A stretch of DNA of 64,000 nucleotides from Donghicola tyrosinivorans (GCF_003003355.1 NZ_PVTQ01000013.1:16758-80757), one strand, 5' to 3'; positions 35,071-44,288 are shown, numbered from the stretch's first letter. The notes: generated from the sequence alone by a model not told the origin. Made by a program: numbers and translations.

Positions 35071-35244
35071 GGCTATCTCCCGTGTCCATTGCGGCAGAAA
35101 CTCTGCCCATTGGCGTCAATAACCATATGTCATCAGCGGTTGTTCCATGCAGAGGGTGTCGATGAGGAACACGTTGAATTGATCGGGCCAGAGGGAACCT
35201 ATTAGTCAATGAGGAAACGGCCCGCAGCCAGTGGCCCTTCAGGT

Positions 35245-35634
35245 CTACTTTGCCTCAAGAGCCATTCGCACGGCCTCAGGCATGGGTGCGCTTTGCCGGG
35301 TATCCATGTCAAAGAAAACCTCAACCACTTCGCAAGTCGCCCTCAGGGTTTGGCTGGCAGCGTCCTGCATGGCCAATTGCACCGTTGCGGATTTGCCCCC
35401 CAGACGGGTGAGTGTAGCCGTGATCTCTACAACATCGCCCGCCTTCACCTCGCTGGTGAATGTCGTGGTTTGCTGCGCGGTCACGGGAACAATGCCGGCT
35501 TTTGCCGTGCCCATCGCACTCCAAAACGCAAAGATCGCGTCATCGAAGGCCGCCGCATAGTGGCGCACATTCACATGGCCAAAGTGGTCACAATGCCAGT
35601 TGTGAAAGACGGCCGTTAAGACGGGGGCGCTCAT
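35245..35634 (-). CDS. cdhB: Betainyl-CoA thioesterase of carnitine degradation
   Basis: This 129-residue hotdog-fold thioesterase (4HBT type) shows FHNWHCDHFGHVNVRHYAAAFDDA with the catalytic Asp, then VVEITATLTRLG. Within the cdh operon it would hydrolyse betainyl-CoA to glycine betaine and CoA. Its ATG overlaps the stop of the cleavage enzyme upstream. It is the third and last gene of the operon. The substrate is inferred from the neighbours. Confidence 0.85.
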   Translation of the reverse strand: MSAPVLTAVFHNWHCDHFGHVNVRHYAAAFDDAIFAFWSAMGTAKAGIVPVTAQQTTTFTSEVKAGDVVEITATLTRLGGKSATVQLAMQDAASQTLRATCEVVEVFFDMDTRQSAPMPEAVRMALEAK

Positions 35635-36536
35635 GCGCCTATCCCCCTCAGGCCAAGGATATCCCGCGCCTCATCCGGTGTGGCCACCTCACAGCCCAGA
35701 TCGCAGATGATGCGTCTGGCCCGTTCCACCAGCTGCACATTCGTCGCAAAGACCCCCCGTTCAAGGTAGATGTTATCCTCTAGCCCCACGCGGCAATGCC
35801 CGCCCATGTTCGTGGACAGGGCCACCATTGGCATCTGGTGACGCGAGATGCCAAAAGCCGACCAGACCGCACCTTCGGGCAGCAAAGACTTCATATACAA
35901 AAGCGTTTGCGCGTCCGCAGGTGCCGACCATTTCACGCCAAGGCAAATCTGAAACAGCGCGGGGGCGTCGATATGGCCCTTTTTCATCAGGTTGCGGGCC
36001 AAGAGGATATCGCCAGGGTTAAAGGCTTCGATCTCGGGCTTGGTGCCGGCTGCGCGGATCAGATCGGCCATTTTGGCCAGCGTGCCGGGGGTGTTCATGA
36101 AGATGCAGTCAGGCGCACCCGCGATCCCGCCTTCAAGGTTCATCGTCGTGGTGTCCAAGGTGCAGATTTCAGGACGCATGTCCTGCACATGGCGAACCCT
36201 TTCAGCGGCACTGGCCACATCGGTTGAGGGATGCGCACGCCCTTCATCCTGCGGATCGGGAACAAAGGTTGCGCCCATGCCGGTGGTCAGGTTGATCAGC
36301 ACATCGGTATTCTCGGCACGAATACGCTCGACGATTTCGCGGAAAACGGCAGGGGATCGGTCCCCTTCACCCGTCTCGGGGTTGCGCCCGTGGATATGCA
36401 CGACCGAAGCCCCCGCTGCCGCTGCATCAAGGCAATTGCGAGCAATCTGTTCGGGCGTCACCGGATAGTCAGGATACTTGGGGTGGATCGGACCATCGCC
36501 GGTCACAGCGCAGGTCAGGACAACTTTGCGTTTCAT
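35631..36536 (-). CDS. cdhC: 3-dehydrocarnitine cleavage enzyme (BKACE family)
   Basis: This 301-residue DUF849/BKACE protein condenses a beta-keto acid with acetyl-CoA and cleaves it; here 3-dehydrocarnitine would give betainyl-CoA and acetoacetate. Family hallmarks are KVVLTCAVTGDGP, GASVVHIHGRNPETGEGD (zinc-ligand His pair), MNLEGGIAGAPDCIFMN, KPEIEAFNPGDI and MGGHCRVGLEDNIY. It sits between cdhA (18-base gap) and the thioesterase (ATGA overlap), the arrangement of known carnitine operons. Confidence 0.9.
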   Translation of the reverse strand: MKRKVVLTCAVTGDGPIHPKYPDYPVTPEQIARNCLDAAAAGASVVHIHGRNPETGEGDRSPAVFREIVERIRAENTDVLINLTTGMGATFVPDPQDEGRAHPSTDVASAAERVRHVQDMRPEICTLDTTTMNLEGGIAGAPDCIFMNTPGTLAKMADLIRAAGTKPEIEAFNPGDILLARNLMKKGHIDAPALFQICLGVKWSAPADAQTLLYMKSLLPEGAVWSAFGISRHQMPMVALSTNMGGHCRVGLEDNIYLERGVFATNVQLVERARRIICDLGCEVATPDEARDILGLRGIGA

Positions 36537-36554
36537 GAGAAAATTCCTTGTGGG

Positions 36555-37493
36555 TTAAGCGCGGGCGCTGCGCAGGGCAGTCAAAACAGACAGCAACTGA
36601 GTGTCGCGGGTATCGCGCAAGGTCGCGTAGTCACGACCGTCGATTTCCTGGGCCAACCCATCGGTCAGGGCAGCGATGGTTTCAGGGGTCAGCGCGGGGC
36701 GGCCCAGATCATCCCACCATGCGGCATAACTGTCGGCGAACTGATCGATGTAGGCGCGCAGCCCCCCTGCCCCGCCACCAAGGTTCAGCAGCATATGCGG
36801 CCCCATCACCGCCCATCGCAGGCCCGGTCCGGCCCATACGGCCTTGTCAACATCCTCGACACTGGCGACGCCCTCGGCGACCAAGTGGATTGCCTCACGC
36901 CAAAGGGCGGCCTGCAGGCGGTTGGCGACGTGGGCGGGAACCTCTTTCTTCAGCTCGATACAGACCTTGCCGCAGCCTTCAAAGAACGCCCGCGCCGCGG
37001 GCACCACATCGGGCGCGGTGCGGTCATTGCCAAAAAGTTCCACCAAGGGGATCAGATGCGGCGGGTTAAAGGGGTGGGCGATCACCAGACGCGCAGGATC
37101 GGCCATCAGCGCCTGTAGGTCAGACAGCTTCAGTCCCGACGAACTGGTCGCCACAATTGCCTGTGGCAGCAAAACAGATTCGATTTCCGCGTAGAGGGTT
37201 TGTTTCAGGTCCAGCCGTTCGGGGATGGATTCCATGACGATCTCGGCCCCCGTCACAGCCTCTGGCGCGCTGGCACAGAGGGTCAGCGCGGGCGCATCGA
37301 AACCGCTGCAATCGTGGCCCAATGCCGTCAGGGTCGGGCGAACCTCGGCCAAAAATCCCTGCACGATATCACCTGCCTCAGGACGCGGATCGTAAAGGCG
37401 CACTCCATGGCCGCAGGCCAGAAAAAGCGCACTCCAACTGCATCCGATCAGCCCTGCCCCGATCACCGCCACTGTCTGTTTTGTCTGCTGCAC
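36555..37493 (-). CDS. cdhA: L-carnitine 3-dehydrogenase
   Basis: This 312-residue NAD-dependent dehydrogenase is of the 3-hydroxyacyl-CoA dehydrogenase fold and oxidises L-carnitine to 3-dehydrocarnitine. Features are the Rossmann motif VIGAGLIGCSWSALFLACGH, ESIPERLDLKQTLYAEIE, VATSSSGLKLSDLQ, the catalytic region IAHPFNPPHLIPLVELFG, and VWAGPGLRWAVMGPHMLLNLG typical of carnitine dehydrogenases. It heads the cdh operon and is divergent from a GntR regulator. Confidence 0.92.
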   Translation of the reverse strand: MQQTKQTVAVIGAGLIGCSWSALFLACGHGVRLYDPRPEAGDIVQGFLAEVRPTLTALGHDCSGFDAPALTLCASAPEAVTGAEIVMESIPERLDLKQTLYAEIESVLLPQAIVATSSSGLKLSDLQALMADPARLVIAHPFNPPHLIPLVELFGNDRTAPDVVPAARAFFEGCGKVCIELKKEVPAHVANRLQAALWREAIHLVAEGVASVEDVDKAVWAGPGLRWAVMGPHMLLNLGGGAGGLRAYIDQFADSYAAWWDDLGRPALTPETIAALTDGLAQEIDGRDYATLRDTRDTQLLSVLTALRSARA

Positions 37494-37645
37494 GACATAC
37501 CCTTTCGATTCTGGATCTCCAAAACCTGATCAGATATCATAAATGAGTCAACATTCTTTCCGCCCCTTCAGCCCGCCCCCATGGTGAACGCTTGAATTTC
37601 GGGCCAGATTTGCGAAACCCGTGACAGCAGAAAAAGAGGCCGCCC
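37494..37645. promoter_or_regulatory. Divergent cdhA/gntR promoter region
   Basis: The 152-base spacer contains TGATCAGATATCA at 37527-37539, an imperfect dyad (TGAT/ATCA) of the size seen for FCD-type GntR operators, 34 bases before the cdhA start. No stronger element was seen. Confidence 0.35.
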
Positions 37646-38323
37646 GTGACGACACCGCCCATTCCCGCCTTCGAAGCCCGCCGTCCGGTGTCCGATCTGG
37701 ATTACGTCTATGGGGCGCTGAAGCAGTCCTGCATGAACGGAGAGTTCACGCCCGGTCAGAAAGTGACCCTGCCCCAGCTGGCCGAGGCCTTTGGCACCAG
37801 CCAGATGCCGATCCGCGAGGCCACCAACCGCCTGATCGCTGCCAAAGCGATGGAGGCACCGCCCCGCCGGTCCCTGCGCATCCCCGAGGCGACGCTTGAA
37901 CGGTTGAACGAGCTGCTGCCCCTGCGTTTGCTGCTAGAGGGTGAGGCGACGCGTTTGGCGGCCGCACAAGGTGCCGCGCTGGCCGAAGCGCTAACCAAGA
38001 TCAACGAAGAGATGCCCCGCCACGCCGCCGCCGAGGACCTCAAGGCTTATCTGAATGCCAATCAAAGGTTCCACTTCACACTCTACGGGGCAGCTGGGAA
38101 TGCCGATCTGCTGGACATGATTGAACTGCTGTGGATGCGCTATGGCCCCTTGATGAGCACCGTGCGCAGTGGCGTTCTGTCCCGCACGGGCGCGAACCAC
38201 CATCAAGCGGTGATTGATGCTATTCGCGTTGGCGATGCAGAGGCCGCGAAAGACGCCATTTCAGCGGACCTGACAGATGCTGCGGCGCATATTCGCGATG
38301 CCTTGGGCGCGGCAGCGAAATAG
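37646..38323 (+). CDS. GntR/FadR-family (FCD) regulator
   Basis: This 225-residue regulator starts with GTG and has AAAGAGG upstream. It has a winged helix (TPGQKVTLPQLAEAFGTSQM, then PIREATNRLIAAKAM) and an all-helical FCD ligand domain (ELLPLRLLLEGEATRLAA; NQRFHFTLYGAAGN; HHQAVIDAIRVGDAEAA) whose Asp and His residues usually bind a metal and a carboxylate effector. Divergent from cdhA, it probably controls carnitine use. It is convergent with the lactonase gene, 33 bases away, so control of that unit is an alternative. Confidence 0.85.
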   Translation: MTTPPIPAFEARRPVSDLDYVYGALKQSCMNGEFTPGQKVTLPQLAEAFGTSQMPIREATNRLIAAKAMEAPPRRSLRIPEATLERLNELLPLRLLLEGEATRLAAAQGAALAEALTKINEEMPRHAAAEDLKAYLNANQRFHFTLYGAAGNADLLDMIELLWMRYGPLMSTVRSGVLSRTGANHHQAVIDAIRVGDAEAAKDAISADLTDAAAHIRDALGAAAK

Positions 38324-38356
38324 GACGCTGCCCGCCAAACTTGAAGAAAGCTGCTT

Positions 38357-39304
38357 TCAGCAGCCCGAAAACATAGGCGCGCCGGTGATGCCAAGGTCCT
38401 TAGGCAGCTCTGCCTTCAGGATGCTGCCGCTATCGCTTTCAGTGATGAAAAGGGTCCGTCCTTCAGGGCCGCCAAAGGCACAGTTGGTGGTGCCTAGACC
38501 GCGGGGGCTGCGGATCACGGCAATCGGCTGGCCTAGCGCATTATGCACCCAGACCAGCCCCATTCCGGTCTGACACACCACGACACCCCCGTCGGAGGTC
38601 AGCGCCAACCCGTCCGGCCCTGCACGTCCTCCGGAGAACTGGATAAAAAGGCCCGCCTTATTCACCCGCCCGCTGGGAGAGATCGGCAAGCGCCAGACCG
38701 CATTCGCCCGTGTGACGGCCAGAAATAGGACATGCTCGGCCAGATCCAGAACCAGACCGTTCGGGCTGGGAACTCTGTCGATCATGCATTCCAGCCGCCC
38801 GCTGTCCATCTGCCATTTCCAGACACGGCCCGAGGGGTCCTGTAGGCCCGTCTGCCCTTGGTCCGTGAAATACAGCGCTCCGTCACTGCCAAAATGCAGA
38901 TCATTGCACCCTTTGAAGCTTTCGGTATCCGCGTCGCCAAGAGCTTTGGTGACGCCGCCCGTGGCGGGATCAAGCTGCATAATCCCGTTCTGGTAATCGG
39001 CCAGAAAAATCCGGCCGTCCTGATGGATCTTCAGACCATTGGGCTGCCCGTCATATTCGGTGATCTGCGTAATCTGACCCGAAGGGCTGGCGCGAAACAC
39101 GCGGCCAAAGGGGATATCGACGAAGTAGAGATTACCCGCGCGGTCAAAGGACGGACCCTCCAGAAAGCTGTCCGCAGGGGCACCGCGCCGGTTCTTCTCG
39201 GCCCAGTAGGAGGGCTGTCCCGTGCGGCGCAGAGCGGCGGGCAGTTCGGTAAAAACCTCGGCGTCTATGATCACGGGTTCAGGGAAGGGGTAGGTGTGGC
39301 TCAT
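38357..39304 (-). CDS. SMP-30/gluconolactonase-family lactonase
   Basis: This 315-residue six-bladed beta-propeller has the SMP-30 metal-site elements FLEGPSFDRAGNLYFVD (Glu near 48), QPNGLKIHQDGRIFLADY, GCNDLHFGSDGALYFTD (Asn-Asp near 134) and PDGLALTSDGGVV (Asp near 233). It would hydrolyse a sugar or hydroxyacid lactone. Its ATG overlaps the dctM stop by four bases, so it is translated together with the TRAP transporter and may act on the imported substrate. Confidence 0.88.
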   Translation of the reverse strand: MSHTYPFPEPVIIDAEVFTELPAALRRTGQPSYWAEKNRRGAPADSFLEGPSFDRAGNLYFVDIPFGRVFRASPSGQITQITEYDGQPNGLKIHQDGRIFLADYQNGIMQLDPATGGVTKALGDADTESFKGCNDLHFGSDGALYFTDQGQTGLQDPSGRVWKWQMDSGRLECMIDRVPSPNGLVLDLAEHVLFLAVTRANAVWRLPISPSGRVNKAGLFIQFSGGRAGPDGLALTSDGGVVVCQTGMGLVWVHNALGQPIAVIRSPRGLGTTNCAFGGPEGRTLFITESDSGSILKAELPKDLGITGAPMFSGC

Positions 39305-40593
39305 CGGTAGGTGAACTCCGGCAGGAACAACGCGATTTGCGGTGCGGCGATCAACAGCAGCATGAAGGACACGATGATGATGAAGAAGGGCAAAGTCCCC
39401 ATGATCACATCTTCGACCTTCACCTGATCGGACGAAGACGCCACAACGAACAGGATCACCCCCAGCGGCGGGGTCAGCTGGCCCAGTTCCACCAGAATAA
39501 CCACAAAGACGCCAAACCAGATCGGGTCCACATCCAGCGCCACCAGCGCGGGGAAGATCACCGGCACGATGATCGCGATCATCCCCAGCCCCTCCATGAA
39601 GCAGCCCAGAATGGCGAAGACCACCATAATGATCAGCAAGAACCCCAAGCGCGAGACATCGGCGTTTTCCAGAACCCCGACCAAATCTTCGCCAATGCCC
39701 GACAGCGCCGTGGCGTAGGCAAAAATCATCGAGGTAAAGACGATGAACAGGATGTTCCCGCTCATGGATGCGGTGCGCGAGAGGGCCTCGGTGATCAGGC
39801 TCAAGGACAGTTTCCCATAGAGGCCAGAGATCAGGATCGCGCCTATGGTGCCTACGGCCCCTGCCTCGGTCGGGGTGGCGAAACCGCCGTAGATGCTGCC
39901 CAATACGATGACGATCAACATCAGGAACGGCACGATATCCAGAAGCGCCCGCCGCAGATCGCCCAAGCTGGCGGGGGTGTCATTCTTGGGTGCCAGCGCG
40001 GGGTTCATCTTCACGCGCAGGACGATGAACCCCATGTAGCACAGGGCCAGCAGGATACCGGGCAAAAGGCCTGCCGCAAACAGACGCGCAATCGAGGTTT
40101 CGGTAAAGGTGGCGTAGATGATCATGGTGATCGAGGGCGGGATCAGGATGCCCAAAGTACCCCCCGCCGCCAGCGACCCGGCCACCAGACGCTTGTTATA
40201 GCCGCGTGCTGACATCTCTGGCAGGGCAACAGTGGACATGGCCGCCGCAGTCGGGGCCGATCCGCCGGAGATCGCCGCAAAAATCCCGCTGCCCGCGATA
40301 TTGGTGTGCAGCAGCCCACCCGGCAGACGGCGCATGAAAGGCGCAACGCCGTTGTAAAGGCGCGTGGACAGGCCAGAGCCAAGCAGGATTTCGGCCATCA
40401 GGACAAACAGGGGAATAGCGGCAAGGGTAAAGCTGTTGGCCGCGCCCCAACTAACCAGACCAAGGGCCTTCCAGCCCGCGAACCCCTTGAGCATCCAGAT
40501 ATAGGTCAGACCCGCACCGGCCACGGCAAATTGCACCCACATCCCGCCGAGGATCATTCCGATCAGCAGGCCAAAGGCAAGGATCGCTTCCAT
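39301..40593 (-). CDS. dctM: TRAP transporter large permease (DctM)
   Basis: This 430-residue protein has about 12 hydrophobic segments and is the ion-coupled channel subunit of a TRAP importer. DctM features are NSFTLAAIPLFVLMAEILLGSGL, GGSAPTAAAMSTVALPEM, GGTLGILIPPSITMIIYATFTE, FATPTEAGAVGTIGAI and ELGQLTPPLGVILFV. It begins four bases after dctQ ends. Together with DctP and DctQ it imports an organic acid, probably a sugar acid given the adjacent lactonase. Confidence 0.93.
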   Translation of the reverse strand: MEAILAFGLLIGMILGGMWVQFAVAGAGLTYIWMLKGFAGWKALGLVSWGAANSFTLAAIPLFVLMAEILLGSGLSTRLYNGVAPFMRRLPGGLLHTNIAGSGIFAAISGGSAPTAAAMSTVALPEMSARGYNKRLVAGSLAAGGTLGILIPPSITMIIYATFTETSIARLFAAGLLPGILLALCYMGFIVLRVKMNPALAPKNDTPASLGDLRRALLDIVPFLMLIVIVLGSIYGGFATPTEAGAVGTIGAILISGLYGKLSLSLITEALSRTASMSGNILFIVFTSMIFAYATALSGIGEDLVGVLENADVSRLGFLLIIMVVFAILGCFMEGLGMIAIIVPVIFPALVALDVDPIWFGVFVVILVELGQLTPPLGVILFVVASSSDQVKVEDVIMGTLPFFIIIVSFMLLLIAAPQIALFLPEFTYR

Positions 40594-40597
40594 GGGG

Positions 40598-41059
40598 TCA
40601 GTCCTTTGATTTACGGAAGGTCAGCAGGAACTGCTCGACCAGAAAAAACGTCAAAACAGAGAAACCGGCAGGCAGGATGACCTGCGGAATCCACAGCGGG
40701 GTGCGCAGCACAGTGGGCGCGAATTTCCCCCGCGAGAATGAGCTCAGCGTCAGGTCCTTGGTCTTCCACGCAAGGACAAGGCAGATCAGTACGGCGATCA
40801 CAACAAACAGCCGGATCAGCAGGCGGCGGGTCGGCTCTGACCAGCGGTCCAGCAGGAAGTGGACCTGAAACATGGATGATCCGCGCAAAGCCAGTGCCGC
40901 CCCGAAAAAGGTCAGAAAGACAACGCCGTAGCCCGTCAGTTCTTCGGCAAAGCCAAGCGAGTAATTGAAGGCCCCGCGCAAGAACGCCTCAAGGCACACA
41001 AGGATCACCAGCGCGGCCAGAACGGTGCTGGTCAGAACGCCCGTCGCCTTTGCCGCCAT
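40598..41059 (-). CDS. dctQ: TRAP transporter small permease (DctQ)
   Basis: This protein of about 153 residues has four membrane segments. Landmarks are LEAFLRGAFNYSLGFAEELTGYGVVFLTFFGAALALRGSS-like DctQ signatures near 30-65. The start is uncertain: ATG 41059 avoids translating a stable hairpin, while ATG 41110 would add 17 residues (MQLDTKKGPAS...) that read straight through it. Neither has a good ribosome site. It lies between dctP and dctM. Confidence 0.82.
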   Translation of the reverse strand: MAAKATGVLTSTVLAALVILVCLEAFLRGAFNYSLGFAEELTGYGVVFLTFFGAALALRGSSMFQVHFLLDRWSEPTRRLLIRLFVVIAVLICLVLAWKTKDLTLSSFSRGKFAPTVLRTPLWIPQVILPAGFSVLTFFLVEQFLLTFRKSKD

Positions 41060-41068
41060 GTCAAAGAG

Positions 41069-41090
41069 GGGGCCAGCCGAAGCCGGCCCC
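41069..41090 (-). other. UUCG-capped hairpin after dctP
   Basis: On the minus strand a 9-bp stem GGGGCCGGC/GCTGGCCCC closes a UUCG tetraloop 21 bases after the dctP stop. The pair 41075/41084 is U-G in this orientation. The minus-strand tail is only CTCTTTG, while TTTTT lies on the other side, so it is better seen as an mRNA-stabilising or attenuating hairpin than a full stop. Confidence 0.6.
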
Positions 41091-41111
41091 TTTTTGGTAT
41101 CAAGCTGCATC

Positions 41112-42080
41112 TTACTTGCCGATGGCTGCGCGGACGGTTGCAAGGGCGGCCTCATATTCGGGACCGTTCTCTTTGGCCCATGCTTCCCAGTAGGGGGCCA
41201 GTTTCGCGCTGGCCGCTGCCGCATCGCCGCCTGCGGCTGCAACAATGGTCATGCCAGCCTCGGCCTGCGATTTTTGCTGCGCGGCTTCGTCCTCGATAAA
41301 GGCGGCGGTGGTGTTGGGGCCTTCTTCGGCCACAATAGCGCGCAGGGCGTTCTGCGTGTCCTCGGAAAGGGCTGCAAAGCTATCTGCGTTCGCAATGATC
41401 ATCGAGTTGCCGTAGTTCACCGCAAAGCGATAGTTGTAGGGCAGGAACTCATGCCAGTTCTTCGCCCCGCCCGCCGATGCGGTCAAAACACCTTCGATCA
41501 CGCCGCGCTCAAGCGAGGTGGGCACTTCGGACCCCGAAAGGGTAATCGCCGCGCCGCCGAACTCTTCGATAAAGTGGCCCTGCTCGGGAGAGGTGACACG
41601 GATTTTGTGCCCTTCAAGATCGGCCAGCGAGGTGATCTCGAACGTGGTGAAGATGGTTTGTTCGGGATAGCGGTAGCCCCCCAGCAGAACCACACCCTGC
41701 TGTGCGAAGGCGTCGATCAGGGTCGGCTCCATCGCGGCATAGGCTTTGGCCCATTCGTCGTCATTCTCGATCAGCATCGGCAGGTTCAGAACCCGCGCCA
41801 GCGGCACGCTGCCCGAGAAGAAGAAATCTGCCGCCATATCGATGATTCCATCGCCCACCGCTTGCGTGATATCGGCCGAGGCGATTTGCAGCGTCTTGCC
41901 AAGGTGCAGGTCGATGGACAGATCGCTGTCTGCGCCGACGCGCTCGACGATACGGTTCATGCCTTTGACCGCCGACGTGGTGGATACCGACGAATAGGTG
42001 TAAGCGGTCCAATCATCCGCTTGGGCAACAGTGGCGGATGCCGCGATGAGCGCCGCAGCGCCAAGGGTTCTGAGTGTCAT
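41112..42080 (-). CDS. dctP: TRAP transporter periplasmic binding protein (DctP)
   Basis: This 322-residue DctP-family solute-binding protein begins with the signal peptide MTLRTLGAAALIAASATVAQA. It contains LEGHKIRVTSPEQGHFIEEFG, the segment carrying the conserved Arg that binds a substrate carboxylate, and WHEFLPYNYRFAVNYGNSMI. GGAGGAGACATCTA precedes the ATG. It is first of the dctPQM genes; the 112-base gap to tctA holds a 7-bp GC hairpin (42119-42140), so a separate promoter is possible. Confidence 0.9.
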   Translation of the reverse strand: MTLRTLGAAALIAASATVAQADDWTAYTYSSVSTTSAVKGMNRIVERVGADSDLSIDLHLGKTLQIASADITQAVGDGIIDMAADFFFSGSVPLARVLNLPMLIENDDEWAKAYAAMEPTLIDAFAQQGVVLLGGYRYPEQTIFTTFEITSLADLEGHKIRVTSPEQGHFIEEFGGAAITLSGSEVPTSLERGVIEGVLTASAGGAKNWHEFLPYNYRFAVNYGNSMIIANADSFAALSEDTQNALRAIVAEEGPNTTAAFIEDEAAQQKSQAEAGMTIVAAAGGDAAAASAKLAPYWEAWAKENGPEYEAALATVRAAIGK

Positions 42081-42192
42081 TAGATGTCTCCTCCAGTACT
42101 CATATCGGGTGTTTTGGGGGCCGGAAACAACCATCCGGCCTTACAATTGCGTTCAGGGCTTTTCTTCTTAGGGATGGCGACGGATTGCGCCG

Positions 42193-43689
42193 TCACGCGG
42201 GCTTTCGGCTGGCGGCAAGGCGCTGTTTGATGGTCGGGCCGATGATGACCGCGACGGTCAGTGCCACCAGCACAAGGCTTGTAGTGTTCTGCAACAGGAC
42301 CAGCGGATCACCGCGGCCAATGCGCAGGGCAAGACGCAGGTTCTCTTCGGCAAAGCCGCCTAGGATCAGACCCAGTACAACAGGGGGCAGCGGGAATTTC
42401 AGCTTGTCCATCACCCAGCCCACAGCGCCGAAGCCAAGCATCAGGTAGACATCGAACATCCGGCCGTGGATCGAATAGACGCCGATCAGCATCAGCACGA
42501 TGATCACGGACCCAAGCAGCGGGCGGGGCAGGTTCAAGAGCCGCGCAAAGCTGTTGGTGGCCAGACTGCCGCCCAGAAGAACCAGCAGGATTGCACCGAA
42601 CAGGAACTGCCACATAAAGCCGAACACAACGTCAGGGTTGTCGCGGAACAGCATCGGGCCGGGTTGCAGACCGTGGACCAGCAGCCCCCCCAGCATCACC
42701 GCCGCCACAGCAGTGCCCGGAATACCCAAGGTCAAAGCGGGGATCAGCGCCGAAGCGGTATCGGCATTGTTGGCGGTTTCGGCGGCAGCCACGCCTTCGG
42801 GCTCGCCCTCGCCCCATGTTTCGGGGTTTTTTGAGGCGCGACGGGCCTCATTATAGGACATGAACGCCGCCATCGAGCCGCCCGCACCGGGCAGAATGCC
42901 GATCCAGATCCCGATGAAAGACCCTCGCAGCCACGTTTTCCAATAGCCCTTCATGCGGGGGATGGCCTTCCAGATCGGCTCGGTCCCTAAGTTAGAGCTG
43001 TTCACGCCAGTCTTCAGCGGGGTTTCCAGCAGATCGATCACCGGCGGCAGCGCATAAAGCCCCACCAGAAGGATCACAATATGGATGCCATCCAGCATCT
43101 CTAGCTGGCCGAATGTGTAACGGTCATTACCATAAATCGGGTCCGATCCGATAACCGAGACAAAGACCCCGAAACACGCAGAGATCAGCCCCTTGATCGG
43201 GTTCCCCCCCAGCAGAAAGATGATCGAGGCAAGGCCGAAGACCGCCACCCAGAACACCTCGGACGGGCCGAACAGCAAAGTGACTTTGCTCAGGGGCGGG
43301 GCCAGCAACATCAGCGCAAAAGCCGAGGCGATGCCGCCGATGGACGAAGACACCACCGCTACTTGCAGGGCAAAGCCCCCCTCGCCTTTTTGCGCCATGG
43401 GATAGCCGTCGAAGGTGGTGGCCACAGCGGCGGGAGTGCCGGGGATGCGCAGCAAAACCGCAGGGATCGCGCCCCCGTACATCGCGCCGTTATAGATACC
43501 CGCCATCAGGCCAAGGGCCACTAGGGGCTCAAGTCCGAAGGTGAAAGGCACCAGAACCGAAATCGCCATTGTGGCCGACAGGCCCGGCATGGCGCCGACA
43601 ACGATACCGGCGATCACGCCGATCACCACGGCGGCAAAGTTGGTCCAAGCAAAGACATCCGGCAAAGCGTGAAGAAGGTCAGCGTACAT
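42193..43689 (-). CDS. tctA: Tripartite tricarboxylate transporter large permease (TctA)
   Basis: This 498-residue membrane protein is of the TctA family with about 12 segments. Signatures include VVGAMPGLSATMAISVLVPFTFGLEPLVAL, GIYNGAMYGGAIPAVLLRIPGTPAA, ILPGAGGSMAAFMSYNEARR and ALIPALTLGIPGTAVAAVMLGGL. It forms the sodium- or proton-coupled import channel with TctB and TctC. It begins three bases after tctB ends. Confidence 0.94.
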   Translation of the reverse strand: MYADLLHALPDVFAWTNFAAVVIGVIAGIVVGAMPGLSATMAISVLVPFTFGLEPLVALGLMAGIYNGAMYGGAIPAVLLRIPGTPAAVATTFDGYPMAQKGEGGFALQVAVVSSSIGGIASAFALMLLAPPLSKVTLLFGPSEVFWVAVFGLASIIFLLGGNPIKGLISACFGVFVSVIGSDPIYGNDRYTFGQLEMLDGIHIVILLVGLYALPPVIDLLETPLKTGVNSSNLGTEPIWKAIPRMKGYWKTWLRGSFIGIWIGILPGAGGSMAAFMSYNEARRASKNPETWGEGEPEGVAAAETANNADTASALIPALTLGIPGTAVAAVMLGGLLVHGLQPGPMLFRDNPDVVFGFMWQFLFGAILLVLLGGSLATNSFARLLNLPRPLLGSVIIVLMLIGVYSIHGRMFDVYLMLGFGAVGWVMDKLKFPLPPVVLGLILGGFAEENLRLALRIGRGDPLVLLQNTTSLVLVALTVAVIIGPTIKQRLAASRKPA

Positions 43690-43692
43690 GAA

Positions 43693-44154
43693 TCAGTCCT
43701 TCCAAAGACGGCCAGCGGGAAAGCTTTGGGACATCCCGAAATCGAAAATCAGCCAAATGCTGCCCACCACGATTCCCGTCGCGACCAGCAGCCCCAGCGG
43801 ATTGCGGTAGCCAAAGGCAAAAGCTACCAGCGGAATGGTGACGGCAGTGCTGACGTAAAACCCGATAAAATCGCAGGCCAGCGCGTAGCCAAGGATCAAC
43901 AGGAATGCGCCCGCAACACGCTTTGGCGCTTGGGTCATCTGGACCGGAGCCTCGGCCCTAGCCGCCTTGCGCTGATCCATCACCAGCAGCACCAGCGCCA
44001 GCACGATCAGTCCAATCAACATAGCCGCAGGCAATAGCGCAGAGATCGAACGCAAATCCGTGGTCGGAACAAGGAAACCCGCTGCGATCAGAATGATGCC
44101 GACGGCGGTCAGCGTCTCGGGTCTGGTCAGACGGTTATGAGATCGGTCAGACAT
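43693..44154 (-). CDS. tctB: Tripartite tricarboxylate transporter small permease (TctB)
   Basis: This 153-residue protein has four hydrophobic segments (about 16-34, 38-58, 80-100 and 118-138), as expected for TctB. Sequence is poorly conserved in this family; the call relies on size, topology and its place between tctC and tctA. Confidence 0.85.
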   Translation of the reverse strand: MSDRSHNRLTRPETLTAVGIILIAAGFLVPTTDLRSISALLPAAMLIGLIVLALVLLVMDQRKAARAEAPVQMTQAPKRVAGAFLLILGYALACDFIGFYVSTAVTIPLVAFAFGYRNPLGLLVATGIVVGSIWLIFDFGMSQSFPAGRLWKD

Positions 44155-44204
44155 GACATGCTCTCGTTTGCAAAGAAGAAGAGGTGCGCGCAGACGCTGG
44201 ACAC

Positions 44205-44269
44205 GTCCGGTCCGCGCGCTGTGGCCTTGTCCCTAAGGGCACAGGGCCACTGGGAGGTCAGGGCCGGAC
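44205..44269 (-). other. Nested stem-loop between tctC and tctB
   Basis: An outer 9-bp stem (44205-44213 with 44261-44269, one G-U) encloses an inner GTGGCC/GGCCAC stem (44221-44226 with 44245-44250) capped by further pairs. It begins 20 bases past the tctC stop. No U-run follows, so it likely protects the tctC part of the mRNA. Confidence 0.5.
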
Positions 44270-44288
44270 ACGCCGGCACAAGCGCGGA

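Noticed and set aside
33478-35205. 575-codon open frame on the plus strand rich in Gly, Arg and Cys
   Set aside because: It is antisense to the Ala/Pro-rich OmpA-family gene; low-complexity GC-rich coding often leaves the other strand open.
41060-41110. Longer DctQ start at 41110
   Set aside because: It would translate through a 9-bp UUCG-capped hairpin and lacks a ribosome site; kept only as an alternative.
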